Assembly: GCF_000970205.1 (NCBI RefSeq)
Contig: NZ_CP009512.1
Span: forward strand, 4,030,001-4,094,000
Source: Methanosarcina mazei S-6
Lineage (GTDB): Archaea; Halobacteriota; Methanosarcinia; Methanosarcinales; Methanosarcinaceae
DNA length: 64,000 bases
Reading direction: 5' to 3'
Of this stretch, positions 27,205 to 36,623 are shown piece after piece. How positions within the stretch are numbered: the first letter of the stretch is position 1; each line of letters opens with the position of its first letter. A program made the translations under genes and the position numbers. The notes under the pieces were generated by a model. The model searched no databases. It was not told the origin of the DNA and saw only the letters and a list, made by a program, of their open reading frames with translations.

Positions 27205-28326
27205 TCAGGCTTTTTTAAGGCAATTAAGGATGTCTTCAGCTTCATATTTTGTTTTTATTATCCGTGTCCTGCCTCTCTTGCCTTTGCCTGTAAAATCGGC
27301 ATCAACATAGTTAAGGGTCTGAAGCCTGTTGACCATTCCGTAAAAGCGGGTGTATCCTAACTGTGTAAGCTCATGAAAGGATTTATAGAGCTCTCCAGCT
27401 TTAATTTCATCTTTCTTTGCTATCAGTTCAAGCAGCTGTTTTTCAGGATCCGAAAGGAGGCTTATTCCCCTGCAAAGGTGGAGCAGTTTGGATGCCTCAT
27501 ATGCTTTTTCAACGTCCTCAAATAAAATCATGCGTCTTCCTTTGCGTTCGGCATTAAAGCCCGAACGTCTGAGAAGGTCAATTCCAACCCTCAAGTCTCC
27601 TGTCTTTTCCACATAAGAGACAACAAGTTTCAGAACTTCATCAGAAATTACTTTCGGATAAAAACCGTACCTGACTCTGTCCTTCAGGATATCCAGAATC
27701 TCTCCTTCCTCATATCTTGGGAAAGATACTTCTTCAGGCAGAAAAACAGAGTTAACTCTTGAATCCAGGCAGTAAAGGTCAGATGCGTCATTTACGATCC
27801 CTATAACCCCGATCTTTGCCCCTGGATACTGCTCATGAGCCCTTAGCAAAGAATACATTACTTCATTGGCATGGCCTTCGCAGCAGAGATAATTAAGGTC
27901 GTCCAGCGCTATAATCAGGACTTTCTCCGAGGAAACCAGGAAATTTACAACGGTTTCAAAGAGCTTCCTAAAAGCAATCCCGGAATTAGGTGGAGAGATC
28001 CCGAAAAGTTGCCTGTAAATCCTTGACATCACGGCAAAACGTGTAGAATCAATCTGGCAGTTGACCTTTACAGTAACAACATTTGGAGCATGAGCTTCAA
28101 CTTCTCTGAATGTTTTCATGATTGCACTTGTTTTTCCTGTACCTGGAGGCCCGACCAGCAAACAATTTAAAGGACGCATACCGCGCAGAGCCGGTTTAAG
28201 TGCAAACCTGAGCGCGTTTAACTGCGAATCCCTGTGGGGAAAGTATTCCGGGAGATAATCCGGCTCAAGTACCGAAAGGTCCTTAAATAGGGTTTCGTCC
28301 CAGAGTAGTATATCGTTACCTGTCAA
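27205..28326 (-). CDS. cdc6: Orc1/Cdc6-type replication initiator
   Basis: The 373-aa AAA+ protein has Walker A GPPGTGKT (about residues 59-66), Walker B ALDDLNYL near residue 140, sensor-type motifs and a C-terminal winged helix with ELTQLGYTRFYGMVNRLQTLNY. Orc1/Cdc6 proteins bind origin repeats and load the MCM helicase. Its start is TTG at 28326, with AAGGAG ten bases upstream. Methanosarcina has more than one Cdc6; the origin-linked copy is elsewhere as far as this window shows. No clear origin recognition boxes were seen upstream. The palindrome CCTGT/ACAGG at 28402-28415 is the only site of interest. Confidence 0.88.
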   Translation of the reverse strand: MTGNDILLWDETLFKDLSVLEPDYLPEYFPHRDSQLNALRFALKPALRGMRPLNCLLVGPPGTGKTSAIMKTFREVEAHAPNVVTVKVNCQIDSTRFAVMSRIYRQLFGISPPNSGIAFRKLFETVVNFLVSSEKVLIIALDDLNYLCCEGHANEVMYSLLRAHEQYPGAKIGVIGIVNDASDLYCLDSRVNSVFLPEEVSFPRYEEGEILDILKDRVRYGFYPKVISDEVLKLVVSYVEKTGDLRVGIDLLRRSGFNAERKGRRMILFEDVEKAYEASKLLHLCRGISLLSDPEKQLLELIAKKDEIKAGELYKSFHELTQLGYTRFYGMVNRLQTLNYVDADFTGKGKRGRTRIIKTKYEAEDILNCLKKA

Positions 28327-29085
28327 GGAAACCTGCTCCTTTTTAATTGGATGTGTATTTTAATGCGGCATTTTTATCGCCCAATTTTTATCAGTGGATT
28401 TCCTGTGATTACAGGATACTGATTTTGAGTGCTGGACTGTAAAAGTATCTGATTGCTTATGCCTGACTGATAGGATCTGACCAATTCTAATAACGCAGTC
28501 TAATCAGACAGAGAATTCAGTGAAATTAAAGTTTCTAATTCCACAGTTTTTAACACAGGATTTAAGAAGTCAAATCTCTGATTTTAATATAAACGGGTTG
28601 AATTTTTGTAGATATAGCTATTTCTCTGTTTAAATTTTTCATAAATATGTTCTATTACGTTTTAGCTTTTTTGAATTATTACGAATAATGAGCTTTTGAA
28701 TTATCACAAATAATGAGCTGCTTCTGAACAGGCATCCCGTAGTTCTGGCAGACTGTCAAGAAAGCTGATAATCAGGTACATCAATAACCTGGCTCTGATA
28801 AAGAGAGAAATCTATAATTTACGCTGATAAATGTATTTAAATCTAATTTGTAAAAAGGATATTTATTAACTGAAGGAAAAAACGGATAAAAGAAGAATTA
28901 AAATAGAAACAGCTAAAAAGTAAATAGAAAGCAGTAAAGAAACAAATATTGTTAAAATTAGCCAAAAATAAACGTGAAAATATTACTGAGCCTTTATTAA
29001 AAAATAATTTCATATCCGAAAAACAGAAACATTTGAAAAACAGGACCATTAGTGCCAGGTATTCATAGAGGAGCGGGGAGAAAAT
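28327..29085. other. 760-bp intergenic region between cdc6 and the CYTH-CHAD gene
   Basis: No gene was seen. It contains the palindrome CCTGTGATTACAGG (28402-28415), a 27-bp direct repeat at 28664-28717, and AT-rich DNA. A GGAGCGGGGAG stretch just before 29086 is the ribosome site of the next gene. It could hold a Cdc6-linked origin, but no origin boxes were recognised. Confidence 0.35.
28664..28717. repeat. 27-bp direct repeat, 2 copies
   Basis: Two adjacent copies of a unit reading AGCTTTT(TT)GAATTAT and then (T/C)AC(G/A)AATAATG lie at about 28664-28690 and 28691-28717. They differ at two or three bases. Within each copy ATTAT and ATAAT form a small inverted repeat. Confidence 0.65.
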
Positions 29086-31674
29086 ATGGAAATAGAATCT
29101 AAATTTTTGGTGCCTGAAGAGAAAGATTTTAAAGAACTTGAAAATCTCTCCAGGCTTGCTTCTTATACAATTTCTGAAGTTAAGGCCCAGCTGAATGAGG
29201 ACTCTTTTCTTGATACTGAAAATAAAGACATAATGGCTTCAGGGTATTACCTGAGAGTGAGAAAATCCTCAGGAGAAAAAGGGAAATGGATTACTATCAA
29301 AAGCCTGGGAGGTTTTAAAGCCGGAACCCACAGGAGGGAAGAATACGTCAGCTTTCTGCCTGAAGGGCTGTCTGTGCTCGAATGCCCCGACCTTAGAATC
29401 AGGAATATGATTTTCGAATTTACTTCAGGGCTTGACCTGTTTCCTTTAATCACCCTCAAACAGAAAAGGATGATTCGCCAGTTAAAGCTTGAAGGAAAAC
29501 CGATAGCTGACCTGTATCTGGATAAAGTGAACCTCAAAAGCGAGAGCAGGAAAAAAATATACAGCGAGTTTGAAGTCGAACTCAAAAGCGGAGGGACTGC
29601 TGAAGACCTTGAAACTATCCGGGATTTCCTGCTGAGCCATTACAACCTTGTGGAAAATCCTTTTTCAAAATTTGAAAGAGCCTATATGTTCAGGGAAAAT
29701 CTCCCGGAAAAAACCCTGCTTGACCTGAGGGAAAGAGCCGTCTGTACACAGGTGGCTAACTACAAAAACATATACGGCAAACAGGCTAAAATTCTGCTTT
29801 TACTTGACAGTGGAAGTACTCAAGCAGAACTCAGCCTTTTACTCAAAATTCCGGAACCTGAAATTGAAGCCCTGGTCTCGCGGTTTGAAAAAGAAAGGCT
29901 TTCTATCTTTCCGTTTACAGGAGCCAAAAAGAAAACCCTGGAAAAAAAACTGATGTTTTATTTTCAATCCGGAAAAGGGAGTCCAGAAAACGGATGGACA
30001 GAAATTGGTTACGAAGAATGGACTCCCGAAGCCCTCTTAAAATTCTACGGAATCAGCATAGAGAAAGCAGAAAATATAACTTCAGGAGCTCTTGCCCTTT
30101 TTGATGGGTTTTCCGCCTATCACGGCCTTGGAAAAGAAGAAAGGGAGCTGCTGAGGCTTGCATCCCTTCTGCAAAATATTGGAAGTACGGCACGTAAGGA
30201 AGAAGAATCCCCTATTAGCAGGGAGATTATCCTTACTCACCCCCTTAAAGGCCTGAAGCTTCATGAGTTAAAGATACTGGCTTTGATTGTGGAACTCCAG
30301 GAACCTTCAATAAGTGAGAAAAATCCATGTCTGGCTCTTGAAGAGATAAATATCGACCTCTCTCCTGCTTTCCAGAACAAATCCCTCACCCTTGCGGCTT
30401 TTCTGCAAATAGCTAACGCTTTAGAAACCGAAAATCATATGTATTTGCCCTGCGGGTTCAGACAGCTTGAAGGGACAGTTGAAATAGAACTTATGGGAGC
30501 TAACGCTGAAAAAACTGCAAAAAGAGCGGAAAAAAGAAGCGAGCTGTGGGAATGCCTTTTCAGCACGAATTTGCGGTTTATTCAGGCAAAAGAGCCGTTT
30601 GAAGCCAAAAAATCAGAGAAAAAGTCAGAAGAAACCCGGGAAAAAGCAGAAAAAAGAGCTGAAAAGAGGAAAAGAAAAGAGACACAAAAATACACGGTCA
30701 GTCCGGAAGACCCCATGGCTTTTGTTGCTCACAGGATCTTTGCATATCAGTTTTCCCAGATGCTTGCACACGAAAAAGGGACAAGAAAAGGAGAAGATAT
30801 AGAAGACCTGCATGACATGCGCGTTGCGGTCCGCAGGATGAGGGCAGCAGCAATAGTTTTTGATGAATATATTGAATCTGAAAAAGTTGAACCTCACATT
30901 AAGGGTCTTAAGAGAACTCTCGGAGCCCTGGGAGGAGTCCGGGACCTGGATGTTTTCCGGGAAAAGGCGGAAGATTATCTGAAAACCCTGCCTCCAGGGC
31001 GTGAACATGACCTTGACCCTCTTTTTCTTATACTTTCAGAGGAAAGGGAGAAAGCCAGAGAAGAAATGCTTGACTACCTTGACAGTGAAAAATACAGCCG
31101 TTTTAAAAAAGACTTTTCGGAGTTTCTGGACTTTCCTGAAAGCTGGGTTCTTCCGACAACTACGGAAAAACATGATTCTCTTCCGCACAGGGTAAAGGAC
31201 GTTCTTCCCTCGATCCTTTACGCCCGTCTGGCGAATATAAGCGCCTATTCCGAATGGGTTGAAGGTCCCTATGTTTCGGTTGAGAGGCTGCACAGGCTCA
31301 GGATTGCTGCCAAAGGATTGCGTTATACACTTGAGTTCTTTGAAAACGTGCTCGGAAAAGAGGTTGAAAGCCTGATTAAGGACTTTAAAGCCCTTCAGGA
31401 CCACCTTGGAGACCTTCATGATGCAGCCGTCGCAGCTGAAATGCTGGGGACTTACATAAAGACAGGCGCCTGGAAACTTACAGAAATTGAAAAGGTATCA
31501 GATAAAAAGCAGGTTCCCGAAACCTCTGAAGGAATTGAAGCTTATCTTGCATACAGGGAAGCAGAACTTTTAACTTTGCTTGACACCTTTCCGGAATCCT
31601 GGGAAAAAGTCCGGACAGGCGAATTCAGAAAAAAAATTGAGGGTGCGATCAGAAGCCTGTATGAGAGCCCATGA
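29086..31674 (+). CDS. CYTH - degenerate HD - CHAD fusion protein (polyphosphate related)
   Basis: The 862-aa protein has three parts. Residues 1-200 form a CYTH domain (MEIESKFLVPEE, then YYLRVRKSS and KSLGGFKAG, with the EFEVELK strand), a triphosphate-binding tunnel fold. Residues about 215-530 resemble the HD-type C-terminal domain of Ppx/GppA, but the expected LHDIG is LQNIG (about 360-366), so the metal site is missing. A Lys/Glu-rich linker follows. Residues about 548-860 form a CHAD domain with LHDMRVAVRRMR and GALGGVRDLDVF, whose His and Arg residues bind polyphosphate in known cases. Its convergent neighbour is ppx, with ppk1 next, so a role in polyphosphate sensing or turnover is likely. 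Confidence 0.88.
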   Translation: MEIESKFLVPEEKDFKELENLSRLASYTISEVKAQLNEDSFLDTENKDIMASGYYLRVRKSSGEKGKWITIKSLGGFKAGTHRREEYVSFLPEGLSVLECPDLRIRNMIFEFTSGLDLFPLITLKQKRMIRQLKLEGKPIADLYLDKVNLKSESRKKIYSEFEVELKSGGTAEDLETIRDFLLSHYNLVENPFSKFERAYMFRENLPEKTLLDLRERAVCTQVANYKNIYGKQAKILLLLDSGSTQAELSLLLKIPEPEIEALVSRFEKERLSIFPFTGAKKKTLEKKLMFYFQSGKGSPENGWTEIGYEEWTPEALLKFYGISIEKAENITSGALALFDGFSAYHGLGKEERELLRLASLLQNIGSTARKEEESPISREIILTHPLKGLKLHELKILALIVELQEPSISEKNPCLALEEINIDLSPAFQNKSLTLAAFLQIANALETENHMYLPCGFRQLEGTVEIELMGANAEKTAKRAEKRSELWECLFSTNLRFIQAKEPFEAKKSEKKSEETREKAEKRAEKRKRKETQKYTVSPEDPMAFVAHRIFAYQFSQMLAHEKGTRKGEDIEDLHDMRVAVRRMRAAAIVFDEYIESEKVEPHIKGLKRTLGALGGVRDLDVFREKAEDYLKTLPPGREHDLDPLFLILSEEREKAREEMLDYLDSEKYSRFKKDFSEFLDFPESWVLPTTTEKHDSLPHRVKDVLPSILYARLANISAYSEWVEGPYVSVERLHRLRIAAKGLRYTLEFFENVLGKEVESLIKDFKALQDHLGDLHDAAVAAEMLGTYIKTGAWKLTEIEKVSDKKQVPETSEGIEAYLAYREAELLTLLDTFPESWEKVRTGEFRKKIEGAIRSLYESP

Positions 31675-31717
31675 CAGATTCCCAGTTTATTTTTGAAACA
31701 ACTTTAAACCGAAAAAA

Positions 31718-31760
31718 CCAGTTTTGAAAAGGTTCCAGTTTTGAAAAGGTTCCATTTCTG
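31718..31760. repeat. 17-bp direct repeat, 2 copies plus a part
   Basis: CCAGTTTTGAAAAGGTT occurs at 31718-31734 and 31735-31751, followed by a partial third copy (CCATTTCTGG). It fills the 111-bp gap between the convergent CYTH-CHAD and ppx genes. Confidence 0.75.
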
Positions 31761-31785
31761 GAAGAGTCCCGTTCACGAATAAGTT

Positions 31786-33417
31786 TCAGTCCCTTGGCAT
31801 TTCCTCAATTTCAACATTTCCTTTGAAAATTAATGGGGTTCCCGCAGTCTGTTCTATAATTGCCTTGGACTGGAGAGAATATCCGAAAATTTTCTTAAAG
31901 TACTTTTTATGTTTCTCGACTTCCCAGATTTCGAGCTGACATTCCTTCTGAGCATGCATCTCAAGCACAAGGCTCTCTGTGGAGGCTATATAGAAACGGA
32001 CATGGGACACTATGCCGGTATGGGAGCGGTCAAGCCCTTCGGCAATACGGAGCAGGGCACTGAGCGCCCTTATACTTTTTACAGATTCTTTGCTCAACCC
32101 TTCAAGGTTGGGGTGTTTCTTTTTAGGAGTGTTTTTTCTGTGGAAATAGGCAAGATTTGCAATGATTTCGATTTCTTCAGGCTGGAAACCAGGCAGGTTG
32201 CTCTCTCTTATAAGGTGATAGGCATGTGCCTGATGAGTATCGTATGAGAGGAATGTTCCTATGTCGTGCAGGGTTGCACCGTATTCGAGAAGCTCTCTCT
32301 CACTCTCCTCAAACTCATAGATGCCGAGAGCCTGAATACTGTCAAAGAGTTCAAGAGCGAGCCTTGAAACTGTATGGGCATGTTCCTCATCAAAATTGCA
32401 GGCAAGGCCGAGCTGCATAATGCTGCGCTTCCTTACCGACATCTGAGTGACCAAATACGAGAACTCACTCTTCGAGATATAGTCTACGAGAAGGCCTTCC
32501 CTTAACCCGCGCTTACTGACCGTAATCTCGGAAAGTCCGAGTTCTTCCATAAAAGTCTCTATAATTGCAGCCCCTGCAAGGATTATGTCTGCTCTCTGTG
32601 AGTTTATTCCGGGGAATTTACGTCTTTCTTCAAGCGAAAGGGCACACATTGCCCTGACAATCTTCTTCAGGTCTTCATACTCAAGTTTCTCAAAGCTTTC
32701 ATGAGCTGTCTTATGCAGGTAAACAAAGGCGATTTTGGCAAGGTTTTCAATAGTTCCCGAACTTCCAATTACAAAATTTACCGTATATCTGGAAAGCTCT
32801 TTAATTATGTCCGCACTCTTGCGCCGGATGTACGCCTTGATCTGTTCATAACGTTCCTCAGAGACAGGGCCGGTTTCATCCGGAAGGAACATATTTGTCA
32901 GGCGAATTGACCCAAGGTTAAGGGAGTGAAGAAAATAATACTGGTTCTGGTCACCTACAGACACTTCAGTGCTTCCGCCCCCGATGTCGATAAAAATGGC
33001 TTTTGAGTTTCCGAGTCTGAGCCCGCTCGAAACCCCCAGATAAATCAGACGGGCTTCTTCCGAACCTGAAATCGTGCAGACCTCGAGGTTTGCTTCCTTT
33101 TTAATCATTTCAAGGAGCTGGACTTTATTGCTTGCGTCCCGGGTCGCAGAGGTAGCCACGGCTATAATCTCTTCTACCCTGTAAGCCCTTGAAAGCTCCA
33201 TAAACTTCTTACAGACAAAGGCTGCCCGCTCCATAGCTTCTGGCTGGAGGATCCTGTCTATAAACTCCTTTTCTCCAAGCCTCACCGTTTCCTTCTGTTT
33301 GGTCAGGGGCTGGTAAGACCCATTAGGATTGATCCGGACCAGAAGAAGCCGGACCGAGTTGGTCCCTATATCAATAAACGCAACAACCCTGCCTTCTGAA
33401 ATTTTCTCGGGTTCCAT
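31786..33417 (-). CDS. ppx: Exopolyphosphatase (Ppx/GppA family)
   Basis: The 543-aa protein starts with the ASKHA fold (FIDIGTNSVRLLLV), followed by AVATSATRDASN, the second phosphate loop FIDIGGGSTEVSVG and GSSGTIENLA. The C-terminal half carries an HD domain with the intact motif LHDIGTFLSYDTHQAH (about residues 378-394). Enzymes of this type remove terminal phosphate from polyphosphate or hydrolyse pppGpp. With ppk1 upstream in the same direction and a CHAD-domain gene opposite, polyphosphate is the likely substrate. The ATG at 33417 opens MEPEKISEGRVVAF; no strong ribosome site was seen. Confidence 0.93.
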   Translation of the reverse strand: MEPEKISEGRVVAFIDIGTNSVRLLLVRINPNGSYQPLTKQKETVRLGEKEFIDRILQPEAMERAAFVCKKFMELSRAYRVEEIIAVATSATRDASNKVQLLEMIKKEANLEVCTISGSEEARLIYLGVSSGLRLGNSKAIFIDIGGGSTEVSVGDQNQYYFLHSLNLGSIRLTNMFLPDETGPVSEERYEQIKAYIRRKSADIIKELSRYTVNFVIGSSGTIENLAKIAFVYLHKTAHESFEKLEYEDLKKIVRAMCALSLEERRKFPGINSQRADIILAGAAIIETFMEELGLSEITVSKRGLREGLLVDYISKSEFSYLVTQMSVRKRSIMQLGLACNFDEEHAHTVSRLALELFDSIQALGIYEFEESERELLEYGATLHDIGTFLSYDTHQAHAYHLIRESNLPGFQPEEIEIIANLAYFHRKNTPKKKHPNLEGLSKESVKSIRALSALLRIAEGLDRSHTGIVSHVRFYIASTESLVLEMHAQKECQLEIWEVEKHKKYFKKIFGYSLQSKAIIEQTAGTPLIFKGNVEIEEMPRD

Positions 33418-33759
33418 TTACGACCACCTGAAAGCCCTGCCTTTCGTTTTTCTTGAAGGATTCGAGAGCTTCATAAGCTTCACAATATTCGTTCACATTT
33501 TTATTCTATTTGAGACTTGTTTTGGTCTTTTATTTTCCTTATTTGTATCTTTCTATATATGTAAAATTGTAAGTTCAAAAACCCTGCCCATGTGAATCTC
33601 TTGAAATTTATATAAAGGTTCTATATTGAAAAGGAAAAACAGAAAATTAGCAAAAAGAAAGCAGAAAGGAAAAAAGAATAGTAGAATAAAAGGAAAAAAA
33701 GACGAATACAGGTGAAAAAAAGAAGAAAAAAGAAAAATTTAGATTTCCTCAAATTTTTT
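33418..33759. other. 340-bp gap between ppk1 and ppx
   Basis: An A-rich gap on the + strand (long runs of AAAAGGAAAAAAG from about 33600 to 33750) that carries no supported gene. Since both neighbours are read leftward, it contains the end of the ppk1 transcript and any separate promoter of ppx. A possible TATA-like TATATATG appears near 33552-33560. Confidence 0.35.
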
Positions 33760-35955
33760 TCAGCGTTCTGTTTTAATATCCCAGCTGCCCCTATTCTCAA
33801 GCATCCAGACCTGGGAATCCAGCTCTTCTTCTTCGGGCTGCGGATAAATCCTTTCAGTCCGTCCGTTTGGAAGCAGGAGTCGGGCTTTTACATTATCTTT
33901 CAGATGGATACCGAGAATGATGTCGCGCATGACAGGTATATAGTCCTGGGACACCGGGAAGAGGACTTCGACCCTGTTGTCAAGGTTGCGGGGCATAAGG
34001 TCGGCGCTTCCCAGGAAGATTTCCTCTTTTCCGCCATTCCTGAAATAATATATTCTTGAGTGCTCAAGAAAACGCCCGACTATCGAAGTTACTCTGATAT
34101 TTTCGCTCAGCCCGTAGATGCCGGGTCTGAGGCAGCAGATACCCCTGACAATAAGGTCTATCTTTACTCCGGCCCGTGAAGCCCTGTAAAGCTCACGGAT
34201 GCACTGGTAGTCCACAAGGGAATTCATCTTGAAGATCAGATGACCGTTTCCGAACTTCTCGTGCACATCAATTTCGCGCCTGATACGTTCAAGAATCTGA
34301 TGTCTCATTGTCTGGGGAGCTACCAGGAGTTTAATATAATGGTCTTTCCTTGAATAGCCTGTAAGGGCATTGAAAAGGTCGGAAATATCTTTTCCTATGA
34401 AGGAATCGCTTGTCAGATAGCCGCAGTCAGTATAGATCTTTCCTGTAACAGCATTGTAGTTTCCAGTGCTCATATGCACATAATACCTGATGCCGCCTTC
34501 TTTTTCAGCCCTTACTATCAGGCACATCTTGGCATGGGTTTTGCGGCCAGGGAAACCATAGGCTACATGTACCCCTTTACGTTCAAGCTCTTTTGCCCAG
34601 CCAATGTTGTTTTCTTCGTCAAAACGGGCTTTGAGCTCAACAAGGACTGCAACCTGCTTGCTACGGTCTGCAGCTTTCATGAGAGCCTGGATGATCCTGG
34701 AGTTATCGTCTACCCTGTATAGCGTCATTTTAATTGCCAGGACATCAGGGTCGTCAACGGCTTCTTCTACCAGGTCGATTACAGATTCAAAACTGTCATA
34801 AGGGTGATGGAGAAGGATATCATTCTTTTTTAAGGCTGCAAAAATATTTTCTCTATCAGCCATTCGGGGATGTTTTTTCTGCTCGAAAGGCTCGTATTTA
34901 AGCTCAGGGCGGTCAATCTGGGCAAGCTTCATAAGGCTTGAAAGCCCCAGAGGCGCAGCCGACCTGAACATAAGTGGGCGTGTAAGATCCAGATTCTTGA
35001 GGAGGATATCAGAAACCTTCTCAGGCATAGTGTAATCGGTTTCAAGCCGGACAGCGGGCCCGAAGTAATTTCTTCCTACCCTTTGCTTTACAGCAGTAAG
35101 GAGGTCTTTATCCCCGTCTTCATCAAACCCGAGATCTGCATCTCTTGTGATCCTGAAAGGGTAAGCTCCGAGGATTCGCTGGCCTGGAAAGAGAAGGTCG
35201 AGATTTGCAGCAATTAGCTGTTCAAGCCACACAAAGCGTCCCGTCTTCAGTTCTTCAAAACTGGAAATTATTTTTTCCTGTTTTCCTTCAGGCACAACAA
35301 TGAGCCTTGAGAACATCGGAGGGATCTTGACCCTCGCAAAACGCTCGCCATATTCCGGGTCATCAATAAGTACTGCAAGGTTAAGACTGAGGTTTGAGAT
35401 GTGCGGGAAAGGATGACCTGAGTCGAACCCGAGAGGAGTTAGCAGAGGAAAAATATTTCTTTCAAAATAATCTCTGAGTTTCTCCCTATCTTCTCCGGAA
35501 AGTTCAAAGTAATTAAGGACTTCAATCCCATTTTCCCTGAGGGCGGGTTCAAGTATTTCATTCCAGCAGCTATCATTGATAGGGAGCTGCCTTAAAAGTT
35601 CTTCCCGGATAACTCGAAGCTGTTCCTGGGCCACTTCGTCTATGCAGTCTTCCTTTATCCCTTCCGTAATACGTTTCTGAACCCCGGAGACTCTGACCAT
35701 AAAAAATTCATCAAGGTTACTCCCGAAGATAGAAAGAAATTTGACTCTTTCAAGCAGAGGATTGCGTTCATCCAGAGCCTCTTCAAGCACTCTGGCATTG
35801 AACTGGAGCCAGCTGTATTCCCTATCCGCATAAAAGCACGGGTCACTCAGGTCAGGCATGCCTGATACTTCAACCCGGGTTCCTTCAACACTATCCGTAA
35901 CCAATCTATCAAAATCTGCGCACTGAATTGGGAAGTTCCGTTCCATTCCTATCAC
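33760..35955 (-). CDS. ppk1: Polyphosphate kinase 1
   Basis: The 731-aa protein has the four-domain Ppk1 build. The N-terminal part holds SWLQFNARVLEEALDERNPLLERVKFLSIFGSNLDEFFMVRV. The middle has an Arg-rich head. The catalytic phospholipase-D-like pair follows, with the histidine segments KTHAKMCLIVR and YYVHMSTGNYNAVTGKIYTD, and a C-terminal SADLMPRNLDNRVEVLFPV. Ppk1 makes polyphosphate from ATP and is autophosphorylated on histidine. The start is probably the GTG at 35955; an ATG at 35946 follows too closely on AGGA to use it. It lies upstream of ppx in the same direction. Confidence 0.94.
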   Translation of the reverse strand: MIGMERNFPIQCADFDRLVTDSVEGTRVEVSGMPDLSDPCFYADREYSWLQFNARVLEEALDERNPLLERVKFLSIFGSNLDEFFMVRVSGVQKRITEGIKEDCIDEVAQEQLRVIREELLRQLPINDSCWNEILEPALRENGIEVLNYFELSGEDREKLRDYFERNIFPLLTPLGFDSGHPFPHISNLSLNLAVLIDDPEYGERFARVKIPPMFSRLIVVPEGKQEKIISSFEELKTGRFVWLEQLIAANLDLLFPGQRILGAYPFRITRDADLGFDEDGDKDLLTAVKQRVGRNYFGPAVRLETDYTMPEKVSDILLKNLDLTRPLMFRSAAPLGLSSLMKLAQIDRPELKYEPFEQKKHPRMADRENIFAALKKNDILLHHPYDSFESVIDLVEEAVDDPDVLAIKMTLYRVDDNSRIIQALMKAADRSKQVAVLVELKARFDEENNIGWAKELERKGVHVAYGFPGRKTHAKMCLIVRAEKEGGIRYYVHMSTGNYNAVTGKIYTDCGYLTSDSFIGKDISDLFNALTGYSRKDHYIKLLVAPQTMRHQILERIRREIDVHEKFGNGHLIFKMNSLVDYQCIRELYRASRAGVKIDLIVRGICCLRPGIYGLSENIRVTSIVGRFLEHSRIYYFRNGGKEEIFLGSADLMPRNLDNRVEVLFPVSQDYIPVMRDIILGIHLKDNVKARLLLPNGRTERIYPQPEEEELDSQVWMLENRGSWDIKTER

Positions 35956-36623
35956 GCATGACCTGGGTTTTGTATCTTTTCAGACCTGTCCCCAAAAATA
36001 TCAGAAGATCTGGACATAAGATTTTTGCCTGTTTTATAATTTGACATAATTACCGTATGTTTGTTCAGTATAATTAGCAGGGCTGAAGGAAAGGTGACCT
36101 GAATCCGTTTAGCAATCAAAATATTCAGGTTCAGGATAAACTGAACCTAATTGCGTATCAACCCATTAATAACCGTTCCACCTGCTAAGGTTTTCAGATT
36201 CCTGTCTGAGACGAGGTGCATCTTCATATAAAGTTATCGGAGATGCATTGACAATAGGACGTATATAGACTTTTGGGTTAATAGAAACGTAAAAGCTATT
36301 CGAACTCCTAATAAACTCACTACTATTTATTAATATATAGTACTAAAGATTTATAACACTATCTCTTAGAAAATAAAAAAAATAAACAAAAGAAAAATGT
36401 TTAAGACCTGCGAAAAAGAAAATAACGGGATATGATTACAGTAAGACTATCAAAAAAGCCAGAAAAATGTAGCATGTACTCAAAATATAATATGTACGTG
36501 AGATGCGGTATATGTGTGAGATGTGGCATGTAAGCGAAATGAAAATATTTTAAAAGAAACCCGGAAGTAGAAAAAGATTGGAAAAATTCAATAGTTTTTA
36601 ATTTCTCCAGAGCCAATGAGTTT
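35956..36623. other. 670-bp gap between MutS-like gene and ppk1
   Basis: No gene was seen. It contains an exact 8-bp inverted repeat AGGTTCAG (36127-36134) / CTGAACCT (36141-36148) that could be a regulator site or transcript hairpin upstream of ppk1. It also has A/T-rich DNA around 36300-36400 and a short run of GTGAGATG-like repeats near 36495-36530. Confidence 0.4.

Noticed and set aside
28327-29085. Possible replication origin next to cdc6
   Set aside because: No set of origin recognition boxes or long GC-skewed element was seen; a single short palindrome is not enough.
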